Positions 1-11,059 are shown, numbered from the stretch's first letter. The stretch: 22,339 bases of DNA from UBA6136 sp964344495 (GCA_964344495.1 CAYFNI010000035.1:1-22339); one strand, 5' to 3'. Made by a program: numbers and translations. Notes: a model not told the origin generated them from the letters alone.

Positions 1-798
1 GGCCTGTTCCTGCGCATCGGTCAACTCATGAAAGCCGTTACCCAGCTCCATGCCGGCAAGAAAGACCTCGGCACGCTCGACCCAGCGCGGATCGTCCTCA
101 CTGACGCGGGCCAGCGAGGGCATGAACGCCGGGTAGCGATAAATACTGGTGAGGCGGTTGATGCCCAAATAGGGCTGAACAAAATAGCTGAACAGGAGAT
201 CCAGCCAGACACCGCGATCCTCGCCGCACAGCTCCCGTGCCTCGCTCAGCCCCCGGGCCTCGGCAAACGCTGCAAACGAAGCGAGGCTGTCACTGATGGG
301 ATGCAATCCCAGATAACGCAGACAGGCAGCCTCATAGGTCAGCCGTTCAGGTGGATCCAGCACCAGCAGGTCGGCTGCCAGCACATTGATGAGGGCTTCG
401 ACTTCATCCAGCAATGCCGCCAGATCAAACCCGGTCCGGTACCACTCGAGCAGGGTAAACTCCGGGTTATGGCAGCGGCCACTTTCCTCGTTCCGGAAGG
501 CCTTGCCGAGCTGGTAAATCGAACCACTACCGGCTGCCAGCAGGCGCTTCATGGCAAATTCGGGCGAGGTTTGCAGGAACAGGCGGGTTCCCGTCGACTG
601 GCCGGGCAGGCGGAAGATTGTCTCGAACGGGTGCAGTGCGGGATCGGTCACGGTCGACCGCCCCAGCAAAGGGGTTTCGACCTCGAGGACCCCCCGATGG
701 GCAAAGAAATCGCGAATGCGGGCGTTCAGGCGGGCCCGCTGCAGAAGCAGGCTCTGTGAGCACACCGGCTGCCAGCCGACGGAGGTGGGGGAAGACAT
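1..798 (-). CDS. epmA: EF-P--(R)-beta-lysine ligase EpmA (PoxA/GenX), C-terminus cut by window edge
   Basis: EpmA is a lysyl-tRNA synthetase paralogue without an anticodon-binding domain. It activates (R)-beta-lysine with ATP and attaches it to Lys34 of EF-P. Translating the minus strand from ATG at 798 gives 266 uninterrupted codons to the window edge. The start MSSPTSVGWQP aligns well with the E. coli N-terminus. The class II synthetase signatures are visible: GVLEVETPLL near residue 37 (motif 1 region) and FRNEESGRCHNPEFTLLEWYR near residue 100 (motif 2). GMELGNGFHELTDAQEQ is at the truncated end. About 60 residues including motif 3 should lie outside the window (family length about 325). 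It lies 64 nt downstream of efp on the same strand, so enzyme and substrate are probably co-transcribed. No clear Shine-Dalgarno precedes the start. The identification is secure; only the length is unknown. Confidence 0.95.
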   Translation of the reverse strand, partial: MSSPTSVGWQPVCSQSLLLQRARLNARIRDFFAHRGVLEVETPLLGRSTVTDPALHPFETIFRLPGQSTGTRLFLQTSPEFAMKRLLAAGSGSIYQLGKAFRNEESGRCHNPEFTLLEWYRTGFDLAALLDEVEALINVLAADLLVLDPPERLTYEAACLRYLGLHPISDSLASFAAFAEARGLSEARELCGEDRGVWLDLLFSYFVQPYLGINRLTSIYRYPAFMPSLARVSEDDPRWVERAEVFLAGMELGNGFHELTDAQEQA

Positions 799-862
799 TC
801 GAGCGGCGGTGCAAGGGGTAACGGGCGATCCTTGAGCAACCGCCCGAACCGCCGGTCAGACC

Positions 863-1429
863 TTACTTGACGCGCGAAACATACTCGCCGTTGCGCGTAT
901 CGACCTTGATAACCTCTTCGGTCTGGATGAACAGTGGCACGCGGACTACGGCACCGGTTTCCAGTGTCGCCGGCTTGCCACCGCCGCCGGAGGTGTCGCC
1001 GCGGACGCCCGGATCGGTTTCGACGATCTTGAGTTCAACAAAATTGGGCGGCGTGACGCCGATCGGGTTGCCGTTGTAGAGGGTGACCTGGCAGATGTCC
1101 TGCTCCTTGAGCCACTTTTGGGCATCGGCCACAGCCGCCGCATCGGCAGCATACTGCTCGAAAGTCTCGACCACCATGAAATGCCACATCTCGCCGTCGT
1201 TATACAGGTACTGCATATCGGTATCGACGACATCGGCAGTTTCCATGGTTTCGCCGGACTTGAACGTCCGCTCGATCACGCGGCCGGTTTTCAGGTTGCG
1301 CAGCTTGACCCGATTGAAGGCCTGGCCCTTGCCGGGCTTGACGAATTCGTTTTCGAGGATGGTGTACGGATCGCCGTCCATCATCAACTTCATGCCGTTC
1401 TTGAAATCGCTGGTGCTGACTGTCGCCAT
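863..1429 (-). CDS. efp: Elongation factor P
   Basis: EF-P binds between the ribosomal P and E sites and rescues ribosomes stalled on polyproline. The 188-residue product matches the family length. It has the N-terminal KOW-like domain, then two OB domains ending in RNGEYVSRVK. The loop PGKGQAF carries Lys34 at the position modified with beta-lysine in E. coli, so the presence of epmA and epmB either side is functionally consistent. An AGAGG Shine-Dalgarno at 1435-1439 lies 5 nt before the ATG and fixes the start. The gene is transcribed away from epmB, apparently from a -10 element at 1470-1475, giving a leader of about 35 nt, and is followed by epmA on the same strand. Confidence 0.98.
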   Translation of the reverse strand: MATVSTSDFKNGMKLMMDGDPYTILENEFVKPGKGQAFNRVKLRNLKTGRVIERTFKSGETMETADVVDTDMQYLYNDGEMWHFMVVETFEQYAADAAAVADAQKWLKEQDICQVTLYNGNPIGVTPPNFVELKIVETDPGVRGDTSGGGGKPATLETGAVVRVPLFIQTEEVIKVDTRNGEYVSRVK

Positions 1430-1447
1430 TCGTGCCTCTACGCTGTG

Positions 1448-1498
1448 ATGAGCTCAGGAAAAGCTGGCCATTATAATGGACTCCCCTCCGCTAATGAA
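1448..1498. promoter_or_regulatory. Divergent efp/epmB promoter region with overlapping -10 boxes
   Basis: The 8-mer ATTATAAT at 1470-1477 reads as TATAAT on both strands: 1472-1477 on plus and 1475-1470 on minus. Weak -35 matches exist for each direction: ATGAGC at 1448-1453 (18-bp spacer, 3 of 6) for epmB, and TTCATT on the minus strand at 1498-1493 (17-bp spacer, 3 of 6) for efp. The two polymerases could not bind at once, so the two genes would compete for this site. This is a sequence-based prediction only. Confidence 0.6.
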
Positions 1499-2495
1499 TC
1501 GTTCATTTCCCCTCATGCAGTCATCCTGGCAAACCGAGCTGGCCGAGTCCTTTACCCGTGTGTCGGATCTCCTGTCGTTCCTTGAACTCGACCCGGCGGC
1601 CCTGCCACCGACTGCGGCAGCGGCTGAACTGTTCCCCTTCAGGGTGACACGCGCCTACGCCCAACGCATCGAAAAACGGCACATTGATGACCCACTGCTG
1701 CGTCAGGTGCTGCCACTGCCGGCAGAGTGTCTGGATGCCGAGGGCTTCAGCGCCGATCCTGTGGGCGACCTGGCAGCCCTCACCCAGCCGGGCCTCCTGC
1801 ATAAATATCAGGGTCGCGTCCTGCTGATCACGACCGGTGCGTGCGCCATCCATTGCCGTTATTGTTTTCGGCGAGAATTTCCCTACCAAAGCCAGCAACT
1901 GGCCAGAAGCCGCGAGGAAACTGCCCTGGAGGCCATCGCACGTGATGATGCCATCCACGAAGTCATCCTCAGCGGCGGCGATCCGCTGGTGCTGAGCAAC
2001 GACCGGCTGGGCGAACTGGTCCGGTCAGTGGCCGCCATTCCGCATGTCCGGCGATTGCGGTTTCATACCCGCCTTCCAGTGGTCCTGCCGAGTCGAGTGG
2101 ATACAGACTGCCTCGCCTGGCTTCGGGCGACCCGTCTGCGCCTTGTGATGGTGATTCACGCCAACCACGCTCGAGAAATCGACCATGATGTGAAAAACGC
2201 CCTGCTTGCCCTGCGTGACGCCGGCGTCACGCTGCTGAATCAGGCGGTGCTGTTGCGAGGCGTTAATGATGACGCTGAGAGCCTGGCACGGCTGAGCGAA
2301 CAGTTGTTCGACGCCCAGGTGTTGCCCTATTACCTGCATCTTCTGGACCGCGCCCGTGGCACGGCCCATTTTGAGGTCGACGAAGGCCGGGCCCTGGTTC
2401 TGATGCGCGAGTTGCAACGGCGCTTGCCCGGTTATCTGGTCCCCAGGCTGGTTCGGGAAACGGCGGGCGCCGCGCATAAACTGGCTGTTTACTGA
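1494..2495 (+). CDS. epmB: EF-P beta-lysylation protein EpmB (lysine 2,3-aminomutase-like)
   Basis: EpmB is a radical SAM, PLP-dependent aminomutase that converts L-lysine to (R)-beta-lysine for EpmA. The radical SAM cluster CAIHCRYC (CxxxCxxC) lies about 117-124 residues from this start. It is followed by RREFPY, then SGGDPL, and by the C-terminal PYYLHLLDRARGTAHF block typical of the family. A lysine in the tail (AGAAHK) is the expected PLP-binding residue. The reading frame opens at ATG 1476, but that ATG lies inside the predicted -10 box, so I chose ATG 1494; ATG 1515 is also possible. None has a clear Shine-Dalgarno. From 1494 the protein is 333 residues, close to E. coli EpmB. It is divergent from efp. 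Confidence 0.95.
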   Translation: MNRSFPLMQSSWQTELAESFTRVSDLLSFLELDPAALPPTAAAAELFPFRVTRAYAQRIEKRHIDDPLLRQVLPLPAECLDAEGFSADPVGDLAALTQPGLLHKYQGRVLLITTGACAIHCRYCFRREFPYQSQQLARSREETALEAIARDDAIHEVILSGGDPLVLSNDRLGELVRSVAAIPHVRRLRFHTRLPVVLPSRVDTDCLAWLRATRLRLVMVIHANHAREIDHDVKNALLALRDAGVTLLNQAVLLRGVNDDAESLARLSEQLFDAQVLPYYLHLLDRARGTAHFEVDEGRALVLMRELQRRLPGYLVPRLVRETAGAAHKLAVY

Positions 2496-2510
2496 AGCTG
2501 GAACGGTCCG

Positions 2511-2541
2511 GACAAAGAAAAGGGGCGAACCTGTCGCCCCT
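2511..2541 (-). terminator. Intrinsic terminator after pnp
   Basis: AGGGGCG (2521-2527) and CGCCCCT (2535-2541) form a 7-bp GC-rich stem with a 7-nt loop. On the minus strand it is followed by TTTCTTTGTC, a usable U-tract. It lies between the convergent ends of epmB (2495) and pnp (2568). On the plus strand the tail is only TGTTCCTT, so it should work mainly for pnp. Confidence 0.85.
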
Positions 2542-2567
2542 GTTCCTTGATCCGGAAGGCCGGCCGA

Positions 2568-4652
2568 TCACTCGTCGGCTTCAACTGCCTTCATGCTGAG
2601 ACGGACGCGACCCTGACGGTCGATTTCCAGCACCTTGACCCGAACGATGTCGCCCTCTGCCAGCTTGTCGCTGACCTTTTCGACATGCTCGTCGGAGATC
2701 TGCGAGATATGCACCAGACCGTCCTTGCCGGGCAGGACCGTCACGAAAGCACCGAAATCCATCAGACGCGCAACCTTGCCTTCGTAGATCTTGCCGACCT
2801 CGACCTCGGCCGTGATGGCCTCGATACGGCGACGCGCTTCATCACCGGCTTCCCGATCGACCGAAGCAACCTTGACCAGACCGTCATCGCTGATGTCGAT
2901 GCTGGCACCCGTTTCTTCGGTGATGGCGCGGATGGTCGCCCCACCCTTGCCGATGACATCACGGATCTTGCTCGGGTCGATGCTGAAACTGATGATGCGC
3001 GGCGCGAAGTCGGACATTTCCTGACGCGGTGACGGCAGGACCTCGGACATCTTGCCAAGAATGTGCAGACGACCGGCCTTGGCCTGCTCCAGCGCCTTGC
3101 GCATGATCTCGGCGGTGATGCCGTCGATCTTGATATCCATCTGCAATGCCGTGATGCCGTCCTCGGTCCCGGCTACCTTGAAGTCCATATCTCCGAGGTG
3201 ATCCTCGTCGCCCATGATGTCGGACAGAACCGCATAGCGGTCGCCTTCCTTGATCAGACCCATGGCGATGCCGGCCACCGGCGCCAGCGTCGGCACACCG
3301 GCATCCATCAACGCCAGGCTGGAACCACAGACCGATGCCATGGAACTGGAACCGTTGGACTCGGTAATTTCCGAAACTACGCGGATGACATAGGGAAATT
3401 CATCCGGATCCGGCATCACGGCCTGCACGCCGCGCTTGGCCAGACGCCCATGACCAACCTCGCGCCGCTTGGGCGAACCGATCATGCCGATTTCGCCGAC
3501 ACAGTAGGGCGGGAAGTTGTAATGGAACAGGAAGGTTTCCTTGTATTCGCCTTCGATGGCGTCGATGACCTGTGCATCGCGGCCAGTGCCGAGCGTGGCC
3601 ACGACCAGCGCCTGCGTCTCACCGCGGGTGAACAGGGCCGAGCCATGGGTACGGGGCAATACGCCGGTGCGGATGGTGATCGGACGGACAGTTGCAAGAT
3701 CGCGACCGTCGATGCGCTTGGCTTCATCCAGAATCTGGGCGCGCACCGTGTTGTATTCGAGATCTTCGAGCAGCGTCTTGATGACCTTGGGGGAATGCTG
3801 ACCATCGGCGCCCAGCGCTTCGACGGTGGCTGTACGCGCTGACTTCAGGGCCTGCTGACGCGCCTGTTTGTCGGCTATCTGGTAAGCCGAGTGCACGGCA
3901 CCAGCTGCGTGGCCCTTGACGGCCTCGATCAGCGCAGCATCCTGTTCGGGCGCGGTCCAGTTCCAGGGCGTAACGCCCACTTCGTCGGCCAGCTCGCTGA
4001 TGGCACGAATGACGGCCTGCATCTGCTCATGACCGAAAATCACGGCGCCGAGCATTTCCTCTTCGGACAGCATGTCGGCTTCGGACTCAACCATCAGTAC
4101 CGCCTTCTCGGTACCGGCCACCACCAGATCAAGCAGGGAGTCGTCTAACTCGCTGGCGGTGGGGTTGAGGACATACTTTTCGTCGATGAAGCCGACCCGG
4201 GCAGCGCCGATCGGACCCTTGAAAGGAATGCCAGACAGCGTCAAGGCTGCCGAGGCACCGATCAAAGCCGGGATGTCTGGGTCAATCTCGGGATTGAGCG
4301 ACATGACCGTGGCCGTGATCTGCACTTCGTTGGTAAATCCTTCGGGGAACAGCGGTCGCACCGGACGATCGATCAGTCGCGCGGTCAGGGTTTCTTTTTC
4401 GGACGGACGGCCCTCGCGCTTGAAGAATCCACCCGGAATCTTGCCTGCCGCATAGGCTTTTTCCTGGTAATCGACCCGCAGCGGGAAGAAATCGACATCG
4501 GGCGCGGCATCCTTTTTGCCAACCGCCGTCACCAAAACCACGGTGCCGGCAATATCGACCATCACGGCCGCATCTGCCTGCCTCGCGATCTCGCCCGTCT
4601 CCAGACTGACCAGATGTTCGCCGTACTTGAACTGTTTCCGGATTGGATTCAC
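2568..4652 (-). CDS. pnp: Polyribonucleotide nucleotidyltransferase (PNPase)
   Basis: PNPase is a phosphorolytic 3'-5' exoribonuclease and core of the RNA degradosome. The 694-residue product carries the expected order: first RNase PH domain (with FFKREGRPSEKETLTARLID near residue 80), helical linker, second RNase PH domain, then KH (IGKGGATIRAITEETG near residue 560) and S1 (GKIYEGKVARLMDFGAFV near residue 620). The catalytic acidic patch SDIMGDEDHLGDMDFKVAG is intact. The start codon is GTG at 4652, with AAGG about ten bases upstream; MNPIRKQFKYG matches family N-termini. It follows rpsO by 23 nt, the classic rpsO-pnp pair, and ends at a strong terminator. The E. coli protein is slightly longer (711), mostly in the C-terminal tail. 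Confidence 0.98.
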   Translation of the reverse strand: MNPIRKQFKYGEHLVSLETGEIARQADAAVMVDIAGTVVLVTAVGKKDAAPDVDFFPLRVDYQEKAYAAGKIPGGFFKREGRPSEKETLTARLIDRPVRPLFPEGFTNEVQITATVMSLNPEIDPDIPALIGASAALTLSGIPFKGPIGAARVGFIDEKYVLNPTASELDDSLLDLVVAGTEKAVLMVESEADMLSEEEMLGAVIFGHEQMQAVIRAISELADEVGVTPWNWTAPEQDAALIEAVKGHAAGAVHSAYQIADKQARQQALKSARTATVEALGADGQHSPKVIKTLLEDLEYNTVRAQILDEAKRIDGRDLATVRPITIRTGVLPRTHGSALFTRGETQALVVATLGTGRDAQVIDAIEGEYKETFLFHYNFPPYCVGEIGMIGSPKRREVGHGRLAKRGVQAVMPDPDEFPYVIRVVSEITESNGSSSMASVCGSSLALMDAGVPTLAPVAGIAMGLIKEGDRYAVLSDIMGDEDHLGDMDFKVAGTEDGITALQMDIKIDGITAEIMRKALEQAKAGRLHILGKMSEVLPSPRQEMSDFAPRIISFSIDPSKIRDVIGKGGATIRAITEETGASIDISDDGLVKVASVDREAGDEARRRIEAITAEVEVGKIYEGKVARLMDFGAFVTVLPGKDGLVHISQISDEHVEKVSDKLAEGDIVRVKVLEIDRQGRVRLSMKAVEADE

Positions 4653-4675
4653 AACTTTAACCTTCGATTTCTTGA

Positions 4676-4945
4676 TTAGCGACGCAGACCCAGTCTTTCG
4701 ATCAACGTCTTGTAACGATCCACATCCTTGTCCTTCAGATAGTCGAGCAGCTTGCGGCGCTGATTGACCAGACGCAGCAGACCCCGGCGGGAATGGTGGT
4801 CCTTCTTGTTCTGGACGAAGTGCGGTGTCAGGTGGTTGATACGCGCGGTCAGCAGCGCAACCTGCACTTCAGGGGAACCCGTATCATTGGCGGCACGCTG
4901 AAAGTCTTTGACAACAGCGCTCTTTTCGGTCGCGGTATAAGGCAT
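4676..4945 (-). CDS. rpsO: 30S ribosomal protein S15
   Basis: S15 binds the 16S rRNA central domain early in 30S assembly. The product is 89 residues, the family length. It shows the diagnostic blocks TGSPEVQVALLTARI, the HxxxHFVQNKKDHHSRRGLL rRNA-binding segment, and the tail YKTLIERLGLRR. AGGAG lies 7 nt before ATG 4945. It has its own predicted promoter at 4987-5016, inside the longer rimP-to-pnp operon. S15 represses its own translation in E. coli through structures at its ribosome-binding site; the leader here is short (about 35 nt), and I cannot tell whether that control is kept. Confidence 0.98.
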   Translation of the reverse strand: MPYTATEKSAVVKDFQRAANDTGSPEVQVALLTARINHLTPHFVQNKKDHHSRRGLLRLVNQRRKLLDYLKDKDVDRYKTLIERLGLRR

Positions 4946-4986
4946 GTTTGACTCCTATGAAAACTCTGGCTTTTGCAAAACAGGTG

Positions 4987-5016
4987 ATTTTACCGGTTTC
5001 GGCCCTTGCTTATCAA
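4987..5016 (-). promoter_or_regulatory. Predicted sigma70 promoter for rpsO-pnp
   Basis: On the minus strand TTGATA (5016-5011, 5 of 6 to consensus), an 18-bp spacer and TAAAAT (4992-4987, 5 of 6) give a good housekeeping promoter. Transcription would begin near 4980, about 35 nt before the rpsO start. It lies in the 135-nt gap between truB and rpsO, so rpsO-pnp can be expressed apart from the upstream operon, as is known in E. coli. Confidence 0.75.
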
Positions 5017-5080
5017 ACAAAAGGCTTGTGGATTCCAGAAATCACACCTGACTATGGACTGACCTGGGACGGCCAGCCGA

Positions 5081-6007
5081 TCATCTTGACGGGCCCGACG
5101 GCAGATTCATGATCCGACGAGGGCCGATACGGCCATCCTCAAGCACCTCCCCCAAGCCGATGAACCCGGTGCCACGGCCATAGAGCCGGACCCACCCTTC
5201 CAACGGGGCATTGGGGACAAACAGCGGGTTGCCCTGCATCATCAGGATGCTCATCGAGGCGTTCAGTTCGACCACCGGCAGATGATTCACCAGGACATCG
5301 AGCGGCAACAGACACGCATCACGCGCCCCCATCTCCATGACCTCGAGCTGTTCGACAGTGTGCGCGGCCGAGAGATCCAGCGCGCCGACCGCCGTCCGCC
5401 GCAGAACCTCCACATGGCCGCCGCAACCCAGCGCCCGGCCGATATCCTCGGCCAAGCTCCGGATGTAGGTCCCCTTGGAACAATGCACATCCAGCTCCAG
5501 CGACCCAGCATCAAAACGGATGAGGCGCAGCTCATGGATCGTCACAGGCCGGGCCGGGCGTTCGACTTCGACCCCTTTTCGGGCAAGGTCATACAACCGC
5601 TGGCCCTGATGCTTGAGGGCCGAATACATGGGCGGGACTTGCTTGATCTCGCCGCGAAACGGCGTCAGTACAGATTCGATCAGCGCCGCGTCGAGCGCTG
5701 GCACCGGCCGGACCAACGTCACCTGCCCCTCGATGTCGGCCGTGTCCGTCTCGGCTCCGAGCCGGATACGGACCTCATAGCGTTTATCGGTATTCAGCAG
5801 ATAGCTGGACAGTTTGGTCGCTTCGCCCAGACAAACCGGCAACAAGCCGCTCGCGATGGGATCAAGGCTGCCGGTATGACCGGCCTTTTGGGCCTGAAAC
5901 AGGCGCTTCGCCTTCTGCAGCGAAGCATTGGATGAATAGCCACTGGCCTTGTCCAGCAACAAAACGCCATGAACTGGCCGTTTTGGCGGGCGTGGGACAT
6001 CCGTCAT
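5081..6007 (-). CDS. truB: tRNA pseudouridine(55) synthase TruB
   Basis: TruB converts U55 of the tRNA T-loop to pseudouridine and also acts as a tRNA chaperone. The 308-residue product has the catalytic motif GHTGSLDPIASGLLP, with the nucleophile Asp at residue 49, followed by LGEATKLSSYLL. KGTYIRSLAEDIG is near residue 180, and there is a short C-terminal PUA-like domain. It is full length (E. coli 314). The ATG at 6007 overlaps the rbfA stop in a 4-nt ATGA, so the two genes are translationally coupled. Confidence 0.97.
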   Translation of the reverse strand: MTDVPRPPKRPVHGVLLLDKASGYSSNASLQKAKRLFQAQKAGHTGSLDPIASGLLPVCLGEATKLSSYLLNTDKRYEVRIRLGAETDTADIEGQVTLVRPVPALDAALIESVLTPFRGEIKQVPPMYSALKHQGQRLYDLARKGVEVERPARPVTIHELRLIRFDAGSLELDVHCSKGTYIRSLAEDIGRALGCGGHVEVLRRTAVGALDLSAAHTVEQLEVMEMGARDACLLPLDVLVNHLPVVELNASMSILMMQGNPLFVPNAPLEGWVRLYGRGTGFIGLGEVLEDGRIGPRRIMNLPSGPSR

Positions 6008-6386
6008 TCCGCCGCGTCACCCGTATCGTCCGGCATCGGGTCATGCACCAGGCCCTGCAGCAGCGTATCCATGTGCATACCGCGTTCGATCGAATCGTCG
6101 AAGATGAAGCGCAGTTCAGGCAACACCCGGATGCGAATCCGCTTGCCCAATTCGCGCCGCAACTCCGGAACTCGCTCCATCAGGCGCTTGACGCACTGGG
6201 TCGGTTTCAGGGTCGGCGCCAGAAAACTGACATACAGCTTGGCCACCGCCAAGTCGCGGCTCAACTCCACGTCACTGAGCGTGATCATGCCCAATTCGGG
6301 CTCCCTGACCTGAGTCCGGATCAGGTCGGCCATTTCACGCTGAATCTGCGACGCGACCCGATCGCTGCGGCTGAACTCTCTGGGCA

Positions 6387-6387
<1 letters not shown>
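6004..6387 (-). CDS. rbfA: 30S ribosome-binding factor RbfA
   Basis: RbfA is a cold-shock-related factor needed for late 16S rRNA maturation in the 30S subunit. The 127-residue protein starts MPREFSRSDRVASQIQREMADLI and contains the KH-type core with the segment REPELGMITLSDVELSRDLAVAK and RIRVLPELRFIFDDSIERG, both strongly conserved in the family. Its ATG at 6387 overlaps the infB stop by one base (TGATG), and its stop overlaps the truB start, so infB, rbfA and truB are tightly coupled. Confidence 0.97.
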
Positions 6388-9007
<2,620 letters not shown>

Positions 9008-9035
9008 ACTTAAGCCTCTGCTCTTCCGAATTCGG

Positions 9036-10541
9036 TTAACTTTCCGCGAACCAGGGCCGGCGGGCAATCATGATCAGTTGCCCTGCGCGCGCCTCGTCCA
9101 TGCCCTCGATTTCCAGCATTTCGTCGATGGACAGTTCGGCCAGATCTTCCACTGTCGTCACGCCTTTGGAGGCCAGCGCCAGGGCGGTCTGCCGATCCAT
9201 GCCTTCCATGTCCATCAGGTCCTGACTGGGCTCGGTCGATTCCAGCTGTTCCTCATTTGCAATCGCCTTGATCAGGAGGGTATCGCGGGCCCGATTGCGG
9301 AGTTCCTCGACCAGGTCTTCATCGAACTCTTCGATTTCCAACAGTTCCTTGGCCGGCACATAGGCCAGTTCCTCGACCGTTGAGAAGCCCTCACGCACCA
9401 GAATCTCGGCCACCCCTTCATCGACCTGCAACTGGTCGATAAATGACTGCATCAGCGTCTGGGTTTCCATTTCGCTCTTTTCTTCGGCCTGCGTCTCGCT
9501 CATCACGTTGAGCGTCCAGCCGGTGAGCTCGGACGCCAGCCGCACGTTCTGACCGCCCCGACCGATGGCCATGGACAGGTTTTCGTCGCTGACGGCAATA
9601 TCCATGGAGTGCCGATCCTCATCCATGACGATGGAGACGATTTCGGCCGGGGACATTGCATTGACGACGAACTGGGCTTCGTTTTCGTTCCATAGAATGA
9701 TATCGACGCGCTCGCCGGCCAGCTCGTTCGAGACCGCCTGCACGCGCGAGCCGCGCATGCCGACGCAGGCGCCGACCGGATCAAGGCGCGGATCCTTGCT
9801 GCGGACAGCGATCTTGGCGCGGACACCGGGATCGCGCGAGGCGCCCATGATTTCAATGATCCCCTCACTGACTTCCGGCACTTCCAGACGGAACAGGGCA
9901 ACGATGAGGTCCGGCGAGGTCCGGGAAACGAACAACTGCGGCCCGCGCGCCTCCTGCCGAACTTCCTTGAGATAGCCGCGCAGGCGGTCGCCGGAACGCA
10001 CCGCTTCACGCGGGATCATTTCTTCGCGCGGGATGAATGCCTCGACGTTATTGCCCAGATCCAGAAAGACATTGCCCCGCTCGACCCGCTTGATGATGCC
10101 GGTAACCAGTTCGCCGACACGGTCCTTGTAGGCTTCAACGATCTTGCGACGCTCGGCATCCCGCACCCGCTGGACGATGACCTGCTTGGCAGTCTGCGCT
10201 TCAATGCGTCCGAAACCCATCGATGGGATGGCTTCCTGCACATACTGGCCGACCTCGGCCTGGCCAAATTTCTGACGCGCCTGATCCAGCGTCAACTGCA
10301 GTTCGGGGTTGAAGGGTTCGTCACCTGTGGCTGCTTCGGATTCGACCACCAGCCAGCGGCGGAAGGTTTCGTAGTCCCCGGTCTTGCGGTCGATGATCAC
10401 CGACGCATCGATGCGGTTTTCATGGCTCTTGATGGTCGCCATCCGCAAGGCATCCTCAATCGCCGCAAAGACTACCTCCTTCTCAATATCCTTCTCGTGA
10501 GAAAAGGCATCCACTACCAACAGGATTTCTTTGTTCGCCAT
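9036..10541 (-). CDS. nusA: Transcription termination/antitermination factor NusA
   Basis: NusA binds RNA polymerase and nascent RNA, and enhances pausing, intrinsic termination and lambda-N-type antitermination. The 501-residue protein has the N-terminal polymerase-binding domain (MANKEILLVVDAFSHEK, then FRRWLVV). The S1 domain (GIIKRVERGNVFLDLGNNVEA) is near residue 135. Two KH domains follow, with DPVGACVGMRGSRVQAVSNEL near 245 and AIGRGGQNVRLASELTGW near 320. Two C-terminal acidic repeats carry the FSTVEELAYVPAKELLEIE and VTTVEDLAELSIDEMLEIE helices. Having both acidic repeats places it with gammaproteobacterial NusA. It is 18 nt after rimP and 28 nt before infB. A leader with two terminators upstream of rimP offers a route for NusA feedback. 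Confidence 0.98.
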   Translation of the reverse strand: MANKEILLVVDAFSHEKDIEKEVVFAAIEDALRMATIKSHENRIDASVIIDRKTGDYETFRRWLVVESEAATGDEPFNPELQLTLDQARQKFGQAEVGQYVQEAIPSMGFGRIEAQTAKQVIVQRVRDAERRKIVEAYKDRVGELVTGIIKRVERGNVFLDLGNNVEAFIPREEMIPREAVRSGDRLRGYLKEVRQEARGPQLFVSRTSPDLIVALFRLEVPEVSEGIIEIMGASRDPGVRAKIAVRSKDPRLDPVGACVGMRGSRVQAVSNELAGERVDIILWNENEAQFVVNAMSPAEIVSIVMDEDRHSMDIAVSDENLSMAIGRGGQNVRLASELTGWTLNVMSETQAEEKSEMETQTLMQSFIDQLQVDEGVAEILVREGFSTVEELAYVPAKELLEIEEFDEDLVEELRNRARDTLLIKAIANEEQLESTEPSQDLMDMEGMDRQTALALASKGVTTVEDLAELSIDEMLEIEGMDEARAGQLIMIARRPWFAES

Positions 10542-10559
10542 CGCGTTGCCCTAGGAAAA

Positions 10560-11012
10560 TTAAGTATCAAATTCAGGCGACAGCCGCGCCTTATCAATCA
10601 AGTCGAAAGGAATTCGAAAAGTCTCTTCGGCCTCGGCCAGAATCACATCCTGACCTTCGACACCCTGCAGCCGCGCCTTGAAGCGCCGGCGCCCTTCCAG
10701 CGGGCGTGACAACTGCAGCCGGACCATCGCACCCTTGAAACGCTCGAAGTGCTCAAGCGTGAACAGCGGCCGGTCCATGCCGGGTGAGGACACCTCAAGC
10801 TGGTAGCGTCCGGGGATCGGGTCTTCCACATCGAGCACGCCGCTCACCTGGTAGCTCACCGCCGAACAATCATCGACCGTGATGCCTTCGGGACGGTCGA
10901 TATAGACCCGGAGCACCCGCTGATGGCCGTCGAACTCCATACCCACCAGCTCGTACCCCATGCCTTGGACGACCGGCTCAAGCAATTCAACCAGACCATC
11001 ACGCGCTCTCAC
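10560..11012 (-). CDS. rimP: Ribosome maturation factor RimP
   Basis: RimP helps assemble the 30S subunit, acting on the 3' (head) domain. The 150-residue product has the N-terminal domain (LVELLEPVVQGMGYELVGMEF and VYIDRPEGITVDDC) and the conserved DPIPGRYQLEVSSPGMDRPL, followed by the SH3-like C-terminal domain. The start codon is GTG at 11012 with a GAGGTG Shine-Dalgarno a few bases upstream. The nearby ATG at 11017 is out of frame and meets TGA after five codons. It is the first gene of the operon leading to nusA and infB. Confidence 0.96.
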   Translation of the reverse strand: MRARDGLVELLEPVVQGMGYELVGMEFDGHQRVLRVYIDRPEGITVDDCSAVSYQVSGVLDVEDPIPGRYQLEVSSPGMDRPLFTLEHFERFKGAMVRLQLSRPLEGRRRFKARLQGVEGQDVILAEAEETFRIPFDLIDKARLSPEFDT

Positions 11013-11032
11013 GCATCACCTCACACAGCTTC

Positions 11033-11059
11033 AAAACAAAAAATGGGCACTAGGCCCAT
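11033..11059 (-). terminator. Leader terminator 2, just upstream of rimP
   Basis: On the minus strand ATGGGC (11059-11054), loop CTAGT and GCCCAT (11048-11043) form a 6-bp stem, followed by TTTTTGTTTT. It lies 21 nt before the rimP start and downstream of the predicted operon promoter. It must therefore be read through, or control, transcription into rimP-nusA-infB. Confidence 0.8.

Noticed and set aside
28..759. Plus-strand 243-codon open frame at the left edge
   Set aside because: The opposite strand encodes EpmA with class II synthetase motifs over the same bases; the plus-strand product looks like no known protein.
822..846. Hairpin CGGGCG/CGCCCG between efp and epmA as a terminator
   Set aside because: The 13-nt loop and the lack of a T-tract on the minus strand (TTACCCCTTG) make intrinsic termination doubtful; efp and epmA are probably co-transcribed.
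9008..9067. Upstream ATG start for infB at 9067
   Set aside because: It lies inside nusA and adds 20 residues not seen in IF-2; MSDLTVRQLAE at 9007 is the family N-terminus and has a ribosome-binding site.
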